This document shows positions 25,529 to 34,747 of a stretch of 64,000 nt of DNA, in pieces (the stretch's first letter is position 1; every line of letters begins with the position of its first letter). Source of the DNA: Streptomyces sp. NBC_00569 (GTDB lineage: Bacteria; Actinomycetota; Actinomycetes; Streptomycetales; Streptomycetaceae); the NCBI RefSeq assembly GCF_036345255.1, contig NZ_CP107783.1, positions 10,161,001 to 10,225,000 of the forward strand. Direction: 5' to 3'. The notes under the pieces are model-generated. The model searched no databases, was not told the DNA's origin, and worked only from the letters and a program-made list of their open reading frames with translations. Position numbers and translations under genes: made by a program.

Positions 25529-25891
25529 TCACATCGTGGCGCCCGTCATCGCGCGGCACATCTCCGCGCTGCGGCGACACGCCTCGGCACAGCGCATCAT
25601 CTGTTGATCGTCCGGCATGGACATACACGCCTCGGCGCACATGTCGCACGCCTTGGCGCACATCGCGCACATCTCGGGCGACATCGGCGAGCGGCGCATC
25701 ATCATGTCCGCGCACATGCGGGTCATCTCGGAGCAGTCAATGAGCGCGCGCATGATCTGCATCTGGGGCTGGCCGCCCATCTGCATGCAGGAGCTCATGG
25801 TCTCCTCACAGGCGCTGTGGCACGACATGCACGCTGCGACGCAGTCCTGCATCTCCTTGCTCATCGCGGTCATGGATCCGGCCTGGGTCAT
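25529..25891 (-). CDS. four-helix bundle copper-binding protein (DUF326)
   Basis: A 120-residue Cys/Met-rich protein, starting MTQAGSMTAMSKEMQDCVAA after AGGAGGAG. Cysteines are spaced along helices (DCVAACMSCHSACEETMSSC; MCAMCAKACDMCAEACM; RCAEACRRSAEMC), as in Csp-type copper-storage four-helix proteins, where they line the bundle and bind Cu(I). Met-rich segments (MMMRRSPMSPEM) fit that role. No signal peptide is visible, suggesting a cytosolic store. A GGGGCCC-N5-GGGCCCC inverted repeat lies 20-38 bp upstream in the leader. Confidence 0.88.
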   Translation of the reverse strand: MTQAGSMTAMSKEMQDCVAACMSCHSACEETMSSCMQMGGQPQMQIMRALIDCSEMTRMCADMMMRRSPMSPEMCAMCAKACDMCAEACMSMPDDQQMMRCAEACRRSAEMCRAMTGATM

Positions 25892-26205
25892 GGCTCCTCC
25901 TGGGAGTGAGGGGGCCCGGGGCGGGCCCCTTACCCCTGTCTTACGCCTGCCCGTGCCCTCCCGCCATGGAGCGGATGGAAGGATTCCCCATCCTTTGCGC
26001 ATAAAGCATATGATCCCCGGCACTTTCACCAAGGGGCACGTCACGGGTCCATCAGAGTTGTCGTCCCACGGCTTCCGGCCACGCCCCCGAAGTAGGCGCC
26101 GTCGACGACCACCTCGTCCGCAGCCTCGGGGGGCGCCAGCGCGAGCGCGAGACGTTGCCAGGTTCGAGGAGTTCCACCCGCCCGAAGAGGCGGAAGAGGT
26201 CTACG
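25892..26205. other. stretch with no recognised gene
   Basis: Upstream region of the copper-binding protein. It contains an AT-richer patch (25990-26020) that may hold its promoter; no gene is recognisable. Confidence 0.4.
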
Positions 26206-26360
26206 CTGCTGCACGGACGCATCGCCGACGCCTGGCCGGACTGGGACGACGTGTATGTGTAGTTCAACAACGACCTGGGCGGTGCGGCCGTCGTCGACGC
26301 TACGAAGTTCGCCTGGGCTGCGGCCATGTTGGGCCGGACGGTGAACCGGACGCCGTCGTC
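26206..26360 (+). pseudogene. DUF72 protein, C-terminal remnant with an amber codon
   Basis: HGRIADAWPDWDDVYV, a TAG, then FNNDLGGAAVVDATKFAWAA is the end of a DUF72 protein ('W....DVYVYFNND..G.AV.DA..FA'). The TAG replaces the conserved Tyr codon by one base change. The N-terminal barrel is missing. Confidence 0.75.
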
Positions 26361-26370
26361 CCTCACGGGC

Positions 26371-26742
26371 TTATGCCGGTCGGGCGCCGTTTTGGACGGG
26401 CGATCCGTCGACGCCGAGGGTGAGGATGCCGTTCGGGTCGTACGCGATGCGCGAGCCGAAGCCGCGGCTGATCCGGCCCAGGCGGTCCTGAAGCCACTGG
26501 CAGTCCTTCGCCGACGCGCTCCGAAGCCGCATCCGCCGGGTCTGGAAGGGCGTGATGTGCAGTTCGCGGAGGCTGCCAGTGCACGGCTCCAGCGAAGGGG
26601 AGTAGAGCAGTCGCAGGTCCTCGGCGTAGTTCTCGTAGCCGGAGATGCCCTCGTAGTCGTTGACCAGGTCGCCGCAGCCGTAGGTCATCCTGTGCACCGT
26701 TGCCGCTGCTTGCTGCCGGCTGGACTGTGCTTGCGCTCCCAT
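26371..26742 (-). pseudogene. CapA-family (poly-gamma-glutamate/capsule type) protein, C-terminal remnant
   Basis: The frame reads YGCGDLVNDYEGISGYENYA, EDLRLLYSPSLEPCTGSLRE, PFQTRRMRLRSASAKDCQWL and GFGSRIAYDPNGILTL. 'GDF..DYEGI.GYE....D' is the C-terminal signature of PGA_cap metallophosphatase-like proteins. The N-terminal metal-binding part is missing, cut off by the IS5 remnant upstream. Confidence 0.7.
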
Positions 26743-26959
26743 GATCAGCAGTAGTGGAGACGCGCCGGTGCCACCCCGGACACCCGGACCGCCTTGGCCC
26801 GGGATTCGGCCCCTGCGGCCTCCACCCGGGACCTCGCACGGGGGGTGCGGTAGTGGGACGGGAAGGACATGCGTTGTGCTCCTCAGGGGATCGGGCGGTC
26901 CGGGCTCTACAGTCAGCGCGTCGGGTGCGGGGGGCCGGAACCACGGCTCGCGATCCAAC

Positions 26960-27726
26960 TGAGACGACGCGACTGTCGAGGTGGAGGTCGGCGCGTATCT
27001 CATAGCGGATGCGGAGTCGTTTGAACTGGTGGAGCCAGGCGAAGGTGCGCTCGACGACCCAGCGGGTCTTGCCCAGACCGGAACCGTGCGGGACACCACG
27101 GCGGGCGATCTTGGGTGTGATCCCACGGGCCCGGACGAGACGCCGGTACCTGTCATAGTCGTAGCCGCGGTCGGCGAAGAGCCGCCTGGGCCGGTGGCGG
27201 GGTCGGCCACGTAAGCCACGGATGCGGGGTACGGCGTCCAGCAGCGGCATGAGCTGGGTGACATCGTGATGGTTTCCACTGGTCAAAGAGACGGCGAGCG
27301 GGGTGCCCTGCCGGTCGACGATCAGGTGTTGCTTGCTTCCGGGCCGGGCCCGGTCGACCGGCGAAGGTCCGGTGTGAGCCCCCCTTTGAGGGCACGCACA
27401 TGCGAGCCGTCGATCGCCGCGTCGTCCATCTCCAGCAACCCGGCAGCCCGTAACTCGGCCAGCAGCACCTCGTGCAGCCGGGGCCAGACACCCGCCTCGG
27501 TCCAGTCCCGCAGACGCCGCCAGGCCGTCACCCCGCTGCAGCCGACCTGCTCCGCGGGCACGTCCCGCCAGCTCACGCCCTTGCACAGCACGTAAACGAT
27601 GCCCCTCAACGCAGACCGGTCATCCACCGGCAACCGCCCGGGATACCGATGCCGTCGAGGCGCACGGGCCGGCAACAGCGGCGCGACGCGTTCCCACAGA
27701 TCATCAGGCACAAGGTCAGCAGACAC
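26960..27726 (-). pseudogene. IS5-family transposase (OrfA-OrfB), C-terminus lost
   Basis: OrfA (27322-27726) starts MSADLVPDDLWERVAPLLPA and holds the first Asp region (LEMDDAAIDGSHVRALKG). OrfB in the -1 frame, joined at AAAGGGGGG, contains VDRARPGSKQHLIVDRQGTP, LFADRGYDYDRYR (second Asp) and RWVVERTFAWLHQFKRLRIR (Glu). The reading ends at YEIRADLHL near 26965 and the last 20 residues and the IS end are absent, so the element is truncated. Confidence 0.8.
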
Positions 27727-27989
27727 CTACCAAATCCTGCCGATACAACACCCAACCACCAAGCCCCACAACGAACTTCATTCTGAAACCATCAGTAAGA
27801 GGTAGTCCCCGCAGGGGGCTTGGACCACGATCATCATCGGTGATCAAGCGTTTGCTCTGGATGCCGACGGCGAGCGCCAGCACACGTCAGTCTTCTTTGA
27901 GGGCTCAAGGCCCGGATCAATGGAGGACGTCGTGCTGACGCCGGCGATCGGCATCAAGAAGGTGGCTCAACGGGCCCGGCTCCCGCCCA

Positions 27990-28440
27990 TTAGATCAACG
28001 GCCGCAAGAGACACATCGCCGTTGACACCCTCGGCCTGCCCGTGATGATCACGGTGACGCCCGCCGACACCACCGACCTCGACGCGGCCCGCGAACTCCT
28101 CTGGCGCCTGCGGGTCATACAACCCCAGATCACACAGGTCTGGGCCGACTCCGCCTACGCCGGCCAGCTCATCAACTGGTCCGGCGACTTCCTCAACATG
28201 ACCCTGAAAAGGGTCTCCCGGCCCCGCGGCGCGAAAGGCTTCGTCGTCCTGCCCCGCCGCTGGAGAGTCGAACGCACTCTCGGCTGGATCATGAAGGCCC
28301 GGCGGAACGTCCTCGACTACGAACGTCTGCCACAACATTCCGAAGCCCACCTGACCTGGGCACTCATCACCCTGATGACCCGGAGGATCACCCGCAGCGG
28401 TCCTCGCAAGGACTGGTCGAAAAAGGACTCAACGGCATAA
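27990..28440 (+). pseudogene. IS5-family transposase, C-terminal part
   Basis: The reading INGRKRHIAVDTLGLPVMIT, TDLDAARELLWRLR, ITQVWADSAYAGQLINW and RRWRVERTLGWIMKARRNVL covers the second Asp and the Glu of the DDE core and ends naturally at 28440. The N-terminal half is lost; the 27740-27990 sequence upstream contains no other gene. Confidence 0.8.
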
Positions 28441-28471
28441 GAGCTCGCAGAGGATGCTTGGGCCTGAAGAG

Positions 28472-28497
28472 CGGCAGCACCCCCTCGGGTGCTGCCG
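28472..28497. terminator. hairpin, 11-bp perfect stem
   Basis: CGGCAGCACCC, loop CCTC, GGGTGCTGCCG, lying 31 bp after the transposase stop and 45 bp before the next gene. Confidence 0.65.
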
Positions 28498-28541
28498 GAA
28501 AATAGATCGCCAGGGCGGACCAGGCCTCCTACCGTTCCGCC

Positions 28542-28919
28542 ATGCAGATCGTTGTGACGCTGGACTGTGTCGACACCGAAGCGCAAGCAAACTTCTGGCT
28601 CGCCGCGCTCGCCCCGCTGGACTACCGGCGCGGCTTCCATGGACCTCCCTACCTGAGCCTGGTCGGGCCCGCTCCTGCACCAACCCTTCTCCTGCAGCAC
28701 GTCCCAGAACCAAAGCAGGGCAAGAACCGCATGCACCTTGACCTCGACTTTGGCACCGAAGACCTGGTGTCCGAGGTCAGTCGCCTCGAACGGCTCGGTG
28801 CTGCGAGGCTCTCTGAAGAACTCAGCGAACACGGCTTTCACTGGATCGTCGTTGCCGACCCGGAGGGCAACGAGTTCTGCGTATTCAATCCCCCGAACAG
28901 CACCAACGTTGCGGAGTAG
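28542..28919 (+). CDS. VOC-family (glyoxalase-like) protein
   Basis: A 125-residue single-domain protein: MQIVVTLDCVDTEAQANFWL, LDYRRGFHGPPYLSLVGP, LLLQHVPEPKQGKNRMHLDL, DFGTEDLVSEVSRLERLGAA and WIVVADPEGNEFCVF, which is the glyoxalase-like domain with the typical '..K..NR.HLDL' and 'V..DPEGNEFC' motifs. Such proteins are often stand-alone resistance or housekeeping enzymes of unknown substrate. It sits between two hairpins, so it is probably monocistronic. Confidence 0.88.
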   Translation: MQIVVTLDCVDTEAQANFWLAALAPLDYRRGFHGPPYLSLVGPAPAPTLLLQHVPEPKQGKNRMHLDLDFGTEDLVSEVSRLERLGAARLSEELSEHGFHWIVVADPEGNEFCVFNPPNSTNVAE

Positions 28920-28949
28920 TTATTAGGTCGGGCTGAGGTTCCACCATGG

Positions 28950-28980
28950 CCTGGGAAGCCGCCTGCGGCGGCTTCCCAGG
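28950..28980. terminator. hairpin, 14-bp perfect stem
   Basis: CCTGGGAAGCCGCC, loop TGC, then the exact complement, 30 bp after the VOC gene stop. Confidence 0.8.
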
Positions 28981-29099
28981 CTGAAGCTTGTGAGACTCGT
29001 CCGTCCGCAGCTCGGTCGACATGCGGGCAGCACGCGTACTCGGATCGATCCTCGCTGCCCGGCCAGCCGGAGTCACTCACGGCTACGCGATCACGGAAA

Positions 29100-29127
29100 T
29101 TGAGCCAGAGCCATTTCTCGTGAACAT
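29100..29127 (+). repeat. 28-bp dispersed repeat, copy 2
   Basis: TTGAGCCAGA...TCTCGTGAACAT, the partner of 8475-8502, with 24 of 28 positions identical. Confidence 0.6.
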
Positions 29128-29139
29128 TCCCCGGCCCAG

Positions 29140-29620
29140 TGATCAGCAACTGCTCCCAAACCGGGTGACAAACGCTGCTGCTGAACGTGAACAAAGCCAC
29201 CGGGTCGATGTAGGGCCGGGCGACGGCTTTCAAGGAGTTCTTCACCCCGTCGTCGCTGCCTTGATGACCTTGTCCAGGTAGGAGAATAAGGAGGAGGGCG
29301 CTGACAGGGCGTTCGCCGGGAAGCGTCCGAGTACGGCTTCCCGGTCCGGGCCATCTCGCCGCGCGCCCCACCCTTGACCCGTACCCAGGTCGGTGTGTTT
29401 CCAGGTAGAGGCGAAAGGTGTCGGCAAATTTCACCGCCGCCGGGTGGGCACCGTGCTCGCGGGCGAACTCCTCGAACACGCGCAAGCCCCGGGCGTACGC
29501 GCGCTGCGTGTTCGCCGAGCGCTGGTGGGCGATCCAGAAGGGCGCGAGCGTGCGCAGCACGTCGTCCTGGCGGTAGATGCCGACGAGGAAGTCGTACAGC
29601 TTCCGAGAGTGTTCGGGCAA
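29140..29620 (-). pseudogene. tyrosine-recombinase-like integrase, N-terminal remnant
   Basis: LYDFLVGIYRQDDVLRTLAP, FWIAHQRSANTQRAYARGLR and FEEFAREHGAHPAAVKFADT form the SAM-like N-terminal DNA-binding domain of a phage-type integrase. Pieces in other frames (REAVLGRFPANALSAPSSLF, SYLDKVIKAATTG, DDGVKNSLKAVARPYIDP) continue it. The catalytic R-H-R-Y domain is absent. Confidence 0.65.
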
Positions 29621-30172
29621 CTGGTCGAGAGGGTCGCGGTGCAGGGTCGCGAGGGTCGCCCGGGGTGAGCGCTGCAGCCGGCGCCGGTCACCGTCCCGTC
29701 CTCCAGTCGTCGGGATCGAAGAGATTCGGCATTGCGCACTAGCTTTCGGGTGTGACGGAGCCGCGTCCGGTTGGTGCGTGCCAGCCGGTCGGCAGAACCA
29801 GGCCGTGCCGGATGACGAAGGCTGCCCCGGTGATCAAGGCGTCGTGTGCAGGGCCACAAACCGTGGTCTGCCCGCCGGGCACCCCGGCGAGACCGTTGCT
29901 CATCGCGTCTGGGCCCGGTGACAAGAAGGTAGGAGGGCGCGTCTGTGACAAGTAGCCTGGCTCCCAGGTGAAAACCAGGCGGCTTTGCCCCGGCCCCTCC
30001 GCCAGCGCATTCGGCTCTGCCGGTGACAACTATCGAGGTTCAACTCATCATGAGCCAAGGCAGGATAGACGTCACATAGGCAGGCCTGTTGTCATTCCGA
30101 TTGGGCGCCGGTCCTTGTTGGGAATTACGTCCAGCAGGCCGGTACTCCCGGATGGCAGGACGCAAACACGCG
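29621..30172. other. stretch with no recognised gene
   Basis: About 550 bp between the integrase relic and the FMN reductase gene. The piece around 29990-30120 lacks coding character and may be the left flank of a lost IS; no gene is supported. Confidence 0.4.
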
Positions 30173-30832
30173 TCAGTCCTCGGTCCGGTGGGTGACCGGT
30201 GCGTTGGTGCGATCGCCGGGGAATTCGTACCAGCGGCGCTGTAGGCATACGAACTCCACGTCGGCGCGTACCAGCCGCATGAACCCGCAGATGGTGTCGG
30301 CGAGCCGCTCGTGGGAGCCGGGGTGGGTGAGGCGGCCGTCCTCGGTGAAGGCCTCGTACGCGCGGGGCAGGCTGAACATGTCGGGGTAGACCCGTGTCCC
30401 CAGGTGTTCCAGCGGGACCCGCAGCGCCCACAGGCCGCGGTTGCCGCCGATCATCGACGGGGAGGACGAGATCAGCAGGGCGTGCTTGGTCTTGAACGGC
30501 TGCGGCCGGACTCGGGAGACCCAGTCGATGGCGTTCTTCAGCAGTCCTGGAACGGAGGCGTTGTACTCGGGCGACGAGATCACGAACGCATCGCAGCGTT
30601 GGATCCTTTCGCACAGGGCCAGGGCACCGGCGGGCAGTCCTTCGGAATCCTCGACATCTCCGTCGTACAGCGGCATGTCGAATTCCTGCATCCTGGCCAG
30701 GTCGACCTCGGCACCGGTCTCGGCGATCAGGTTCGACGCCAGCGAGGCGAGCTGCGCGTTGGTGGACCCGGCGCGCAGTGCAGCGCCGAATACCAGGACC
30801 CGAACGGGACCCGGCTGGGCATCCGTGGTCAT
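30173..30832 (-). CDS. NADPH-dependent FMN reductase-type flavoprotein
   Basis: A 219-residue flavodoxin-like protein: VRVLVFGAALRAGSTNAQLA (phosphate-binding loop), MPLYDGDVEDSEGLPAGALA and CDAFVISSPEYNASVPGLLK, NAIDWVSR, the diagnostic 'SPEYN.S.PG.LKNAIDW' flavin-site motif. The ATG at 30832 follows GAAAGGA. It should reduce quinones, azo compounds or free flavin with NADPH. It is a single gene; the conserved fold ends near residue 190 and the tail is variable. Confidence 0.9.
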   Translation of the reverse strand: MTTDAQPGPVRVLVFGAALRAGSTNAQLASLASNLIAETGAEVDLARMQEFDMPLYDGDVEDSEGLPAGALALCERIQRCDAFVISSPEYNASVPGLLKNAIDWVSRVRPQPFKTKHALLISSSPSMIGGNRGLWALRVPLEHLGTRVYPDMFSLPRAYEAFTEDGRLTHPGSHERLADTICGFMRLVRADVEFVCLQRRWYEFPGDRTNAPVTHRTED

Positions 30833-31268
30833 CGTGAGGTTCCTTTCGCCGGGCGGTTGTCCCTGGCAGCGAGTTTTCCCCAGTCCGGCCTGTCGCATGA
30901 GACGACACACTGTGGCTCCTGGGTATGGAGCAGGGAGCCGAGCCGTGATCGAGCACCGTCTGCGGTCGCCCGCGCCGCCCACGCGAGCGGGCTTTACGTG
31001 CGCGGACGGCGACCCGGTCGGGCAGGAGTACCTCGAGCGCCGCGAGTGCGACGAGGAGTCAAGCGCCGCACCGGGCAGATCCGTCCGGACGAGACGCATG
31101 AGGACTACGAATCAGGACGAGCCGAATTCTTGGCGTGGACAACGAGCCGGTAGGCACGTCCGGATCCTGGGGGCCACCAGCTGTTGCGGCTTTCGTCAGT
31201 CGCCCTCAGTGATTGGGGTATTTCGGTTCACTGTCGGTGGTGGCTTGTAGGTTGGTCGGGTGATTGTG
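30833..31268. other. stretch with no recognised gene
   Basis: A plus-strand reading at 31000-31130 (DGDPVGQEYLERRECDEESS) has protein-like composition, but it is not in a complete frame and I do not recognise it. Confidence 0.35.
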
Positions 31269-31355
31269 ATGCAGGCGTACCGCTTTGCGCTTGACCCGAC
31301 TCCGCGTCAGGTCGGTGCGTTGCTGCGTCATGTCGGTGCCGCCCGGGTTGCATGA
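31269..31355 (+). pseudogene. TnpB (IS200/IS605) N-terminal stub
   Basis: MQAYRFALDPTPRQVGALLR and HVGAARVA, then a stop. This is the conserved start of TnpB proteins ('..YRF.L.PT..Q...L..H.GA.R...'), with everything after 28 codons lost. Confidence 0.7.
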
Positions 31356-31446
31356 TCGGTTGATTTGTGCGGGTCAGACATGGTGTAGCTCGGAATGAGG
31401 GAGGCATCCGGCGTCTTGTTTCTGCTCCATGGACGAGGGGTGCGCG

Positions 31447-31638
31447 ATGGCGTCGGTGCTGGGAATGCTGGAGGAGCGGGAGACAGCTGCCCGTGTGCGG
31501 GTGGAAGGGCTGCGGGAGGAGGTCGCCCGCTTGGCTGAAGTGTTGGAGACCGCCGAGATCGAGCTGGACCGGCGGGTGATCGCACGGGAAGAGCTGGTCG
31601 AGGCCCTGGCAGCCTCGGCTGCCAGGGCCTCGACGTGA
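31447..31638 (+). CDS. small coiled-coil protein, probably IS-associated
   Basis: A 63-residue protein: MASVLGMLEERETAARVRVE, GLREEVARLAEVLETAEIEL and DRRVIAREELVEAL, a continuous amphipathic helix with heptad leucines. Similar short coiled-coil proteins precede a winged-helix segment in Streptomyces transposase loci; a piece of that kind follows here in another frame (REGLTVTVLAPGYQRILGVL, 31715-31800). Both parts look like remains. The function is unknown. Confidence 0.4.
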   Translation: MASVLGMLEERETAARVRVEGLREEVARLAEVLETAEIELDRRVIAREELVEALAASAARAST

Positions 31639-31823
31639 CCGGGGCCGAGGCGGAGCGGGAACCGCGCCCTCGCCCGCGCCGGTGCCGGGTCGATCGTGCC
31701 ACTTTGGCGCGAAGGATTGACGGTGACGGTGCTGGCGCCGGGCTACCAGCGGATCCTGGGCGTGCTGGAGGAGCGGCAGCCGGCGGGCCAAGGACCGCTG
31801 AAGGCCAAGTTCGCATCCCCGAG

Positions 31824-32012
31824 CCGACCGCGGTGACTGGGCCACCGCGCACACCTGGCTAGCCGCCGCGGTGAAGGGCGACATCAGCGCAGCGGCCAAC
31901 GCGAACCTCTACTTCGGGGCCCCGGCTCTCGCGTTCGTCACGTACAGCGCAGCAAGCGCATCGAGCCGCTATCTGCGCCTGCTCGAACGCCTTGATACGG
32001 CCACGATCACCT
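31824..32012 (+). pseudogene. lanthionine synthetase C-like protein, internal fragment
   Basis: The frame WATAHTWLAAAVKGDISAAA, NANLYFGAPALAFVTYSAAS and RYLRLLERLDTATIT resembles the N-terminal (alpha/alpha)-barrel segment of LanC-like proteins ('..LY.GAPALA.V...A......Y...L..LD'). Both ends are missing. It would indicate a lost lanthipeptide locus, but the match is short. Confidence 0.5.
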
Positions 32013-32085
32013 GCCATCCGGATCTGGGCCATCACCGACAGCCCGCCCCTACCGGGAACTTGAAGCCGCTCTGGCTGCGGCCTGT

Positions 32086-32550
32086 GTGGCGGACATTTAC
32101 GGCGATCCACTCGAATGCCTCGTTTCCGGCACAGATGAAGATCGTTGTGAGGGCGTGACAGCAGATACGTCGTTTCCTTTCGCCGAGTCCAGCACCCATC
32201 GAAGCTGTGCCTGCGCGACCAGTCCTACCGTGCCCCCAGCGCACCCCAGCGCTTCCACTTCAACGCGTACCCACCTGAACGCTCCTCAGGAGGGCAGCTT
32301 GCAACGAGAAAGGGTGCATCAGGAACTGCCTTATCTGAAGGACTTTCTCAATACATTGGACCGGCTGCAGGTCGATTTTCAGCAACGGCTCGGAGGTATC
32401 GAGCCGACTGTCCTACGTAGGCAGACAGAGCAGACTTCTTCCGCGCAAGAAGTTGAGGACTTCACACAGCCCTGGGAAGGTGCCGCGTGCGAGCACCAGC
32501 TGGGAGTGAAGGATGTCTGGAACATCCGTGATGAATCACTGTCTGTCTAG
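32086..32550 (+). CDS. hypothetical protein, doubtful
   Basis: An open frame of 154 codons with an unstructured first half and a more protein-like second half (RVHQELPYLKDFLNTLDRLQ, VDFQQRLGGIEP, EVEDFTQPWEGAACEHQLGV). Base composition is less GC-rich than the surroundings. I do not recognise it. The 32551-32825 sequence after it has only a weak TTG-started frame with one hydrophobic segment. Confidence 0.3.
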   Translation: MADIYGDPLECLVSGTDEDRCEGVTADTSFPFAESSTHRSCACATSPTVPPAHPSASTSTRTHLNAPQEGSLQRERVHQELPYLKDFLNTLDRLQVDFQQRLGGIEPTVLRRQTEQTSSAQEVEDFTQPWEGAACEHQLGVKDVWNIRDESLSV

Positions 32551-32889
32551 CCTCGCCGTTTCGGTTGGGGGGTGATGAGGCCGAGAGCGGCGGGGGGTGG
32601 GATTCCCCCGGCCCGCCGCCGCCGGTTTACGGAAGGGTCCGGTACGCAATCCGCGTGCTGGGCCTTTTTCTGTTTCTGTATGTGGGTGGTTTTGCGGGTG
32701 TGAATGTGCGGTGTGGTGGCAGGTGGGCGTCAGCAGGGCTGGATTGGGTCGGTAGCCAGCTGAGCTCGCTGTTCACGGTGCTGGAGTAGAGAGGGTCTGC
32801 TGCAGCATTGGGTGACAGGTTGACCTGCCCCACCTCTCAGGTTCCAGTTTTGGTGGCTAACTGACTGCCTTCACGAGAGGCTGCCGGAC

Positions 32890-33186
32890 ATGCCCCGCGC
32901 CTACCCCGCTGAGTTCCGTGCCCGTGCCATCGCGCTGGTACGGGCAGGAAAAGAACAGAAGCAGACGGCCGTTGACCTCGGCATCCATCCGGTCACGTTG
33001 TCGAAGTGGTTGCGTCAGGACGACGTCGACAACGGTCGACGGCCCGGCAGGGTCTCGGAGGAGTCCGCAGAGCTGCGTGCAGCACGGCGGCGGATCCGCG
33101 AGTTGGAAACCGAGCTTGAGATCGTCCGCAAGGCCGCCAAGTTCCTCGGCGAGGACAAGCCGGCCCCAAAGGGCTCTACCCGGTGA
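32890..33186 (+). CDS. IS3-family transposase OrfA
   Basis: 98 residues: YPAEFRARAIALVRAGKEQK, QTAVDLGIHPVTLSKWLRQD (helix-turn-helix) and the zipper LRAARRRIRELETELEIVRK. It overlaps OrfB by four bases. Confidence 0.92.
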   Translation: MPRAYPAEFRARAIALVRAGKEQKQTAVDLGIHPVTLSKWLRQDDVDNGRRPGRVSEESAELRAARRRIRELETELEIVRKAAKFLGEDKPAPKGSTR

Positions 33187-34049
33187 TCGACCGTCTCGTC
33201 GATGCCGGGGCACCGGTCGACCGATGCTGCCGGATCCTCGGCGTCGCCCGGCAGAACTACTACAAACACAAGCGCACCCCCACCACACCGCGGCAGTTAC
33301 GGCGGGAGTGGCTGACCGGGCTGATCCGGGAGGTCCACGTCGCCTCACGGGGCACCTACGGCTACCGCCGCATCCACGCCGAGCTCACCCTGGGAATGGG
33401 ACTCCAAGTGTGCGCGAGGACCGTCTCGGTGCTGATGACACAGGCCGGGATCCACGGACTGCCCGGACCAGTGCGAGTGAAACGACTGCGTGGCGTCGTC
33501 ACCGCCGACGACCTGGTCAACCGGAAGTTCGATCGGCTGCGTCCCAACGAGCTGTGGGTCACCGACATCACGCAACACCGCACCAGGGAAGGGTGGGTGT
33601 ACTGCGTGGCGGTCCTGGACGCGTTCAGCCGCAAGATCGTGGGCTGGTCGATCGACTCCAGACAGGACTCCACCCTCGTGGTCAACGCGTTGGACATGGC
33701 CATCCGCAACAGCCGCCCCGAACCAGGCGGGATAGTGCACGCCGATCACGGCGCCCAGTTCACCTCCTGGGTCTTCGGTCAAAAGATCCGCTCCCCCGGG
33801 CTCCTGCCCTCGTTCGGCACCGTCGGAGACGGCCTCGACAACGCGATGATGGAGTCGTTCTGGTCCTCGATGCAGATCGAGCTGTTGAACCGCAAACGGT
33901 GGAAGACCCGGGTCGAATTGGCGAACGCGATCTTCGAGTACATCGAGGTCTTCCACAACCGACAGCGGCGCCACTCAGCACTGGGCTACCGCACCCCGAT
34001 CGAATACGAACTACGCTTCGAGCAAGACACCATCCCCGCCGCCAGTTAG
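33183..34049 (+). CDS. IS3-family transposase OrfB
   Basis: A 288-residue integrase-core protein with all catalytic acids: NELWVTDITQHRTREGWVYC (Asp), GGIVHADHGAQFTSWVFGQK (Asp) and DNAMMESFWSSMQIELLNRK (Glu). The N-terminal HTH_21 region reads HVASRGTYGYRRIHAELT. It is probably made as an OrfAB fusion by frameshifting within the overlap. Confidence 0.93.
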   Translation: MIDRLVDAGAPVDRCCRILGVARQNYYKHKRTPTTPRQLRREWLTGLIREVHVASRGTYGYRRIHAELTLGMGLQVCARTVSVLMTQAGIHGLPGPVRVKRLRGVVTADDLVNRKFDRLRPNELWVTDITQHRTREGWVYCVAVLDAFSRKIVGWSIDSRQDSTLVVNALDMAIRNSRPEPGGIVHADHGAQFTSWVFGQKIRSPGLLPSFGTVGDGLDNAMMESFWSSMQIELLNRKRWKTRVELANAIFEYIEVFHNRQRRHSALGYRTPIEYELRFEQDTIPAAS

Positions 34050-34092
34050 CCACCACAGCTGGAACCCAAACCGTGGGGCACCTCAGCGGTAA

Positions 34093-34547
34093 GGATCTCC
34101 CCGGCCTCGTGGTCCACCCCCGATCTGGATGACTGGGTTGACGCCGTCCACGAGGCGTACGCCGATGCCTGCTGGCAAGAGAGCCGCGTTGTGCTGGTAG
34201 CCCACAGCCTGGGCTGCTGGGCGGCGTCCACCTGGCTGAGCAGGAACCCATCGAGGCCGGTCGGCGGCGCATTGCTGGTCGCGCCCCCCGACCCGCAGGG
34301 GCCGGCCTTCCCAAGCCAGGCGGCCGCGACGTTCATCGAAGTGTCTGCACAACCGTTGCCGTGTCCGGCCCTGGTGGTGGGCAGCACCAACGATCCGTAC
34401 TGCACCCCCGAGGCAGCCGTCGACTTCGCGGCGCGATGGGAGGCGCGATGGCACCTGTCGGGCGCGTGCGGACACATCAACTCCGCCAGTGGCCTGGGTG
34501 CGTGGCCGCACGGCCGCGAACTCCTGGGCTCGCTAAACGAGCAGTGA
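34093..34547 (+). pseudogene. RBBP9/YdeN-type alpha/beta hydrolase, N-terminus lost to IS3
   Basis: The frame begins right after the IS3 end: SWSTPDLDDWVDAVHEAYAD, VVLVAHSLGCWAASTWL (nucleophile elbow G-H/A-H-S-L-G), PCPALVVGSTNDPYCTPEAA (Asp) and SGACGHINSASGLGAWPHGR (His). All three catalytic residues remain, but the first 50 or so residues, including the first strand and a start codon with ribosome site, are gone. An internal GTG at 34191 could give a shorter, probably inactive product. Confidence 0.8.
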
Positions 34548-34747
34548 TCAACCACCGCACGGGACCGCGCCGTTTTGCGGTTCCACTTCGCACAAGGCTG
34601 GCGAGCGGCGCCAGTGATAGTGCTCGGTCACCGCACCACCTGTGACGGAGCTGGTCTCTTTGGCAATTGAGTCGGCTGTCTGTTCTGGGCGTTGGCGGAG
34701 GGTGGTCGCGAGCCGCTGTCAGGCGGTGCCGGGAGCAGACCTGGTGG

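Larger units (their letters stand above)
32826..34080. mobile_element. IS3-family insertion sequence, apparently intact, 1255 bp
   Basis: The ends TGCCCCAC...GGTTCCAG...GTGGCTAACTG are found at 32826 and, reversed, at 34080 as imperfect inverted repeats. Both transposase frames are open. No clear target duplication. It cuts off the 5' end of an RBBP9-like gene on its right. Confidence 0.8.
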
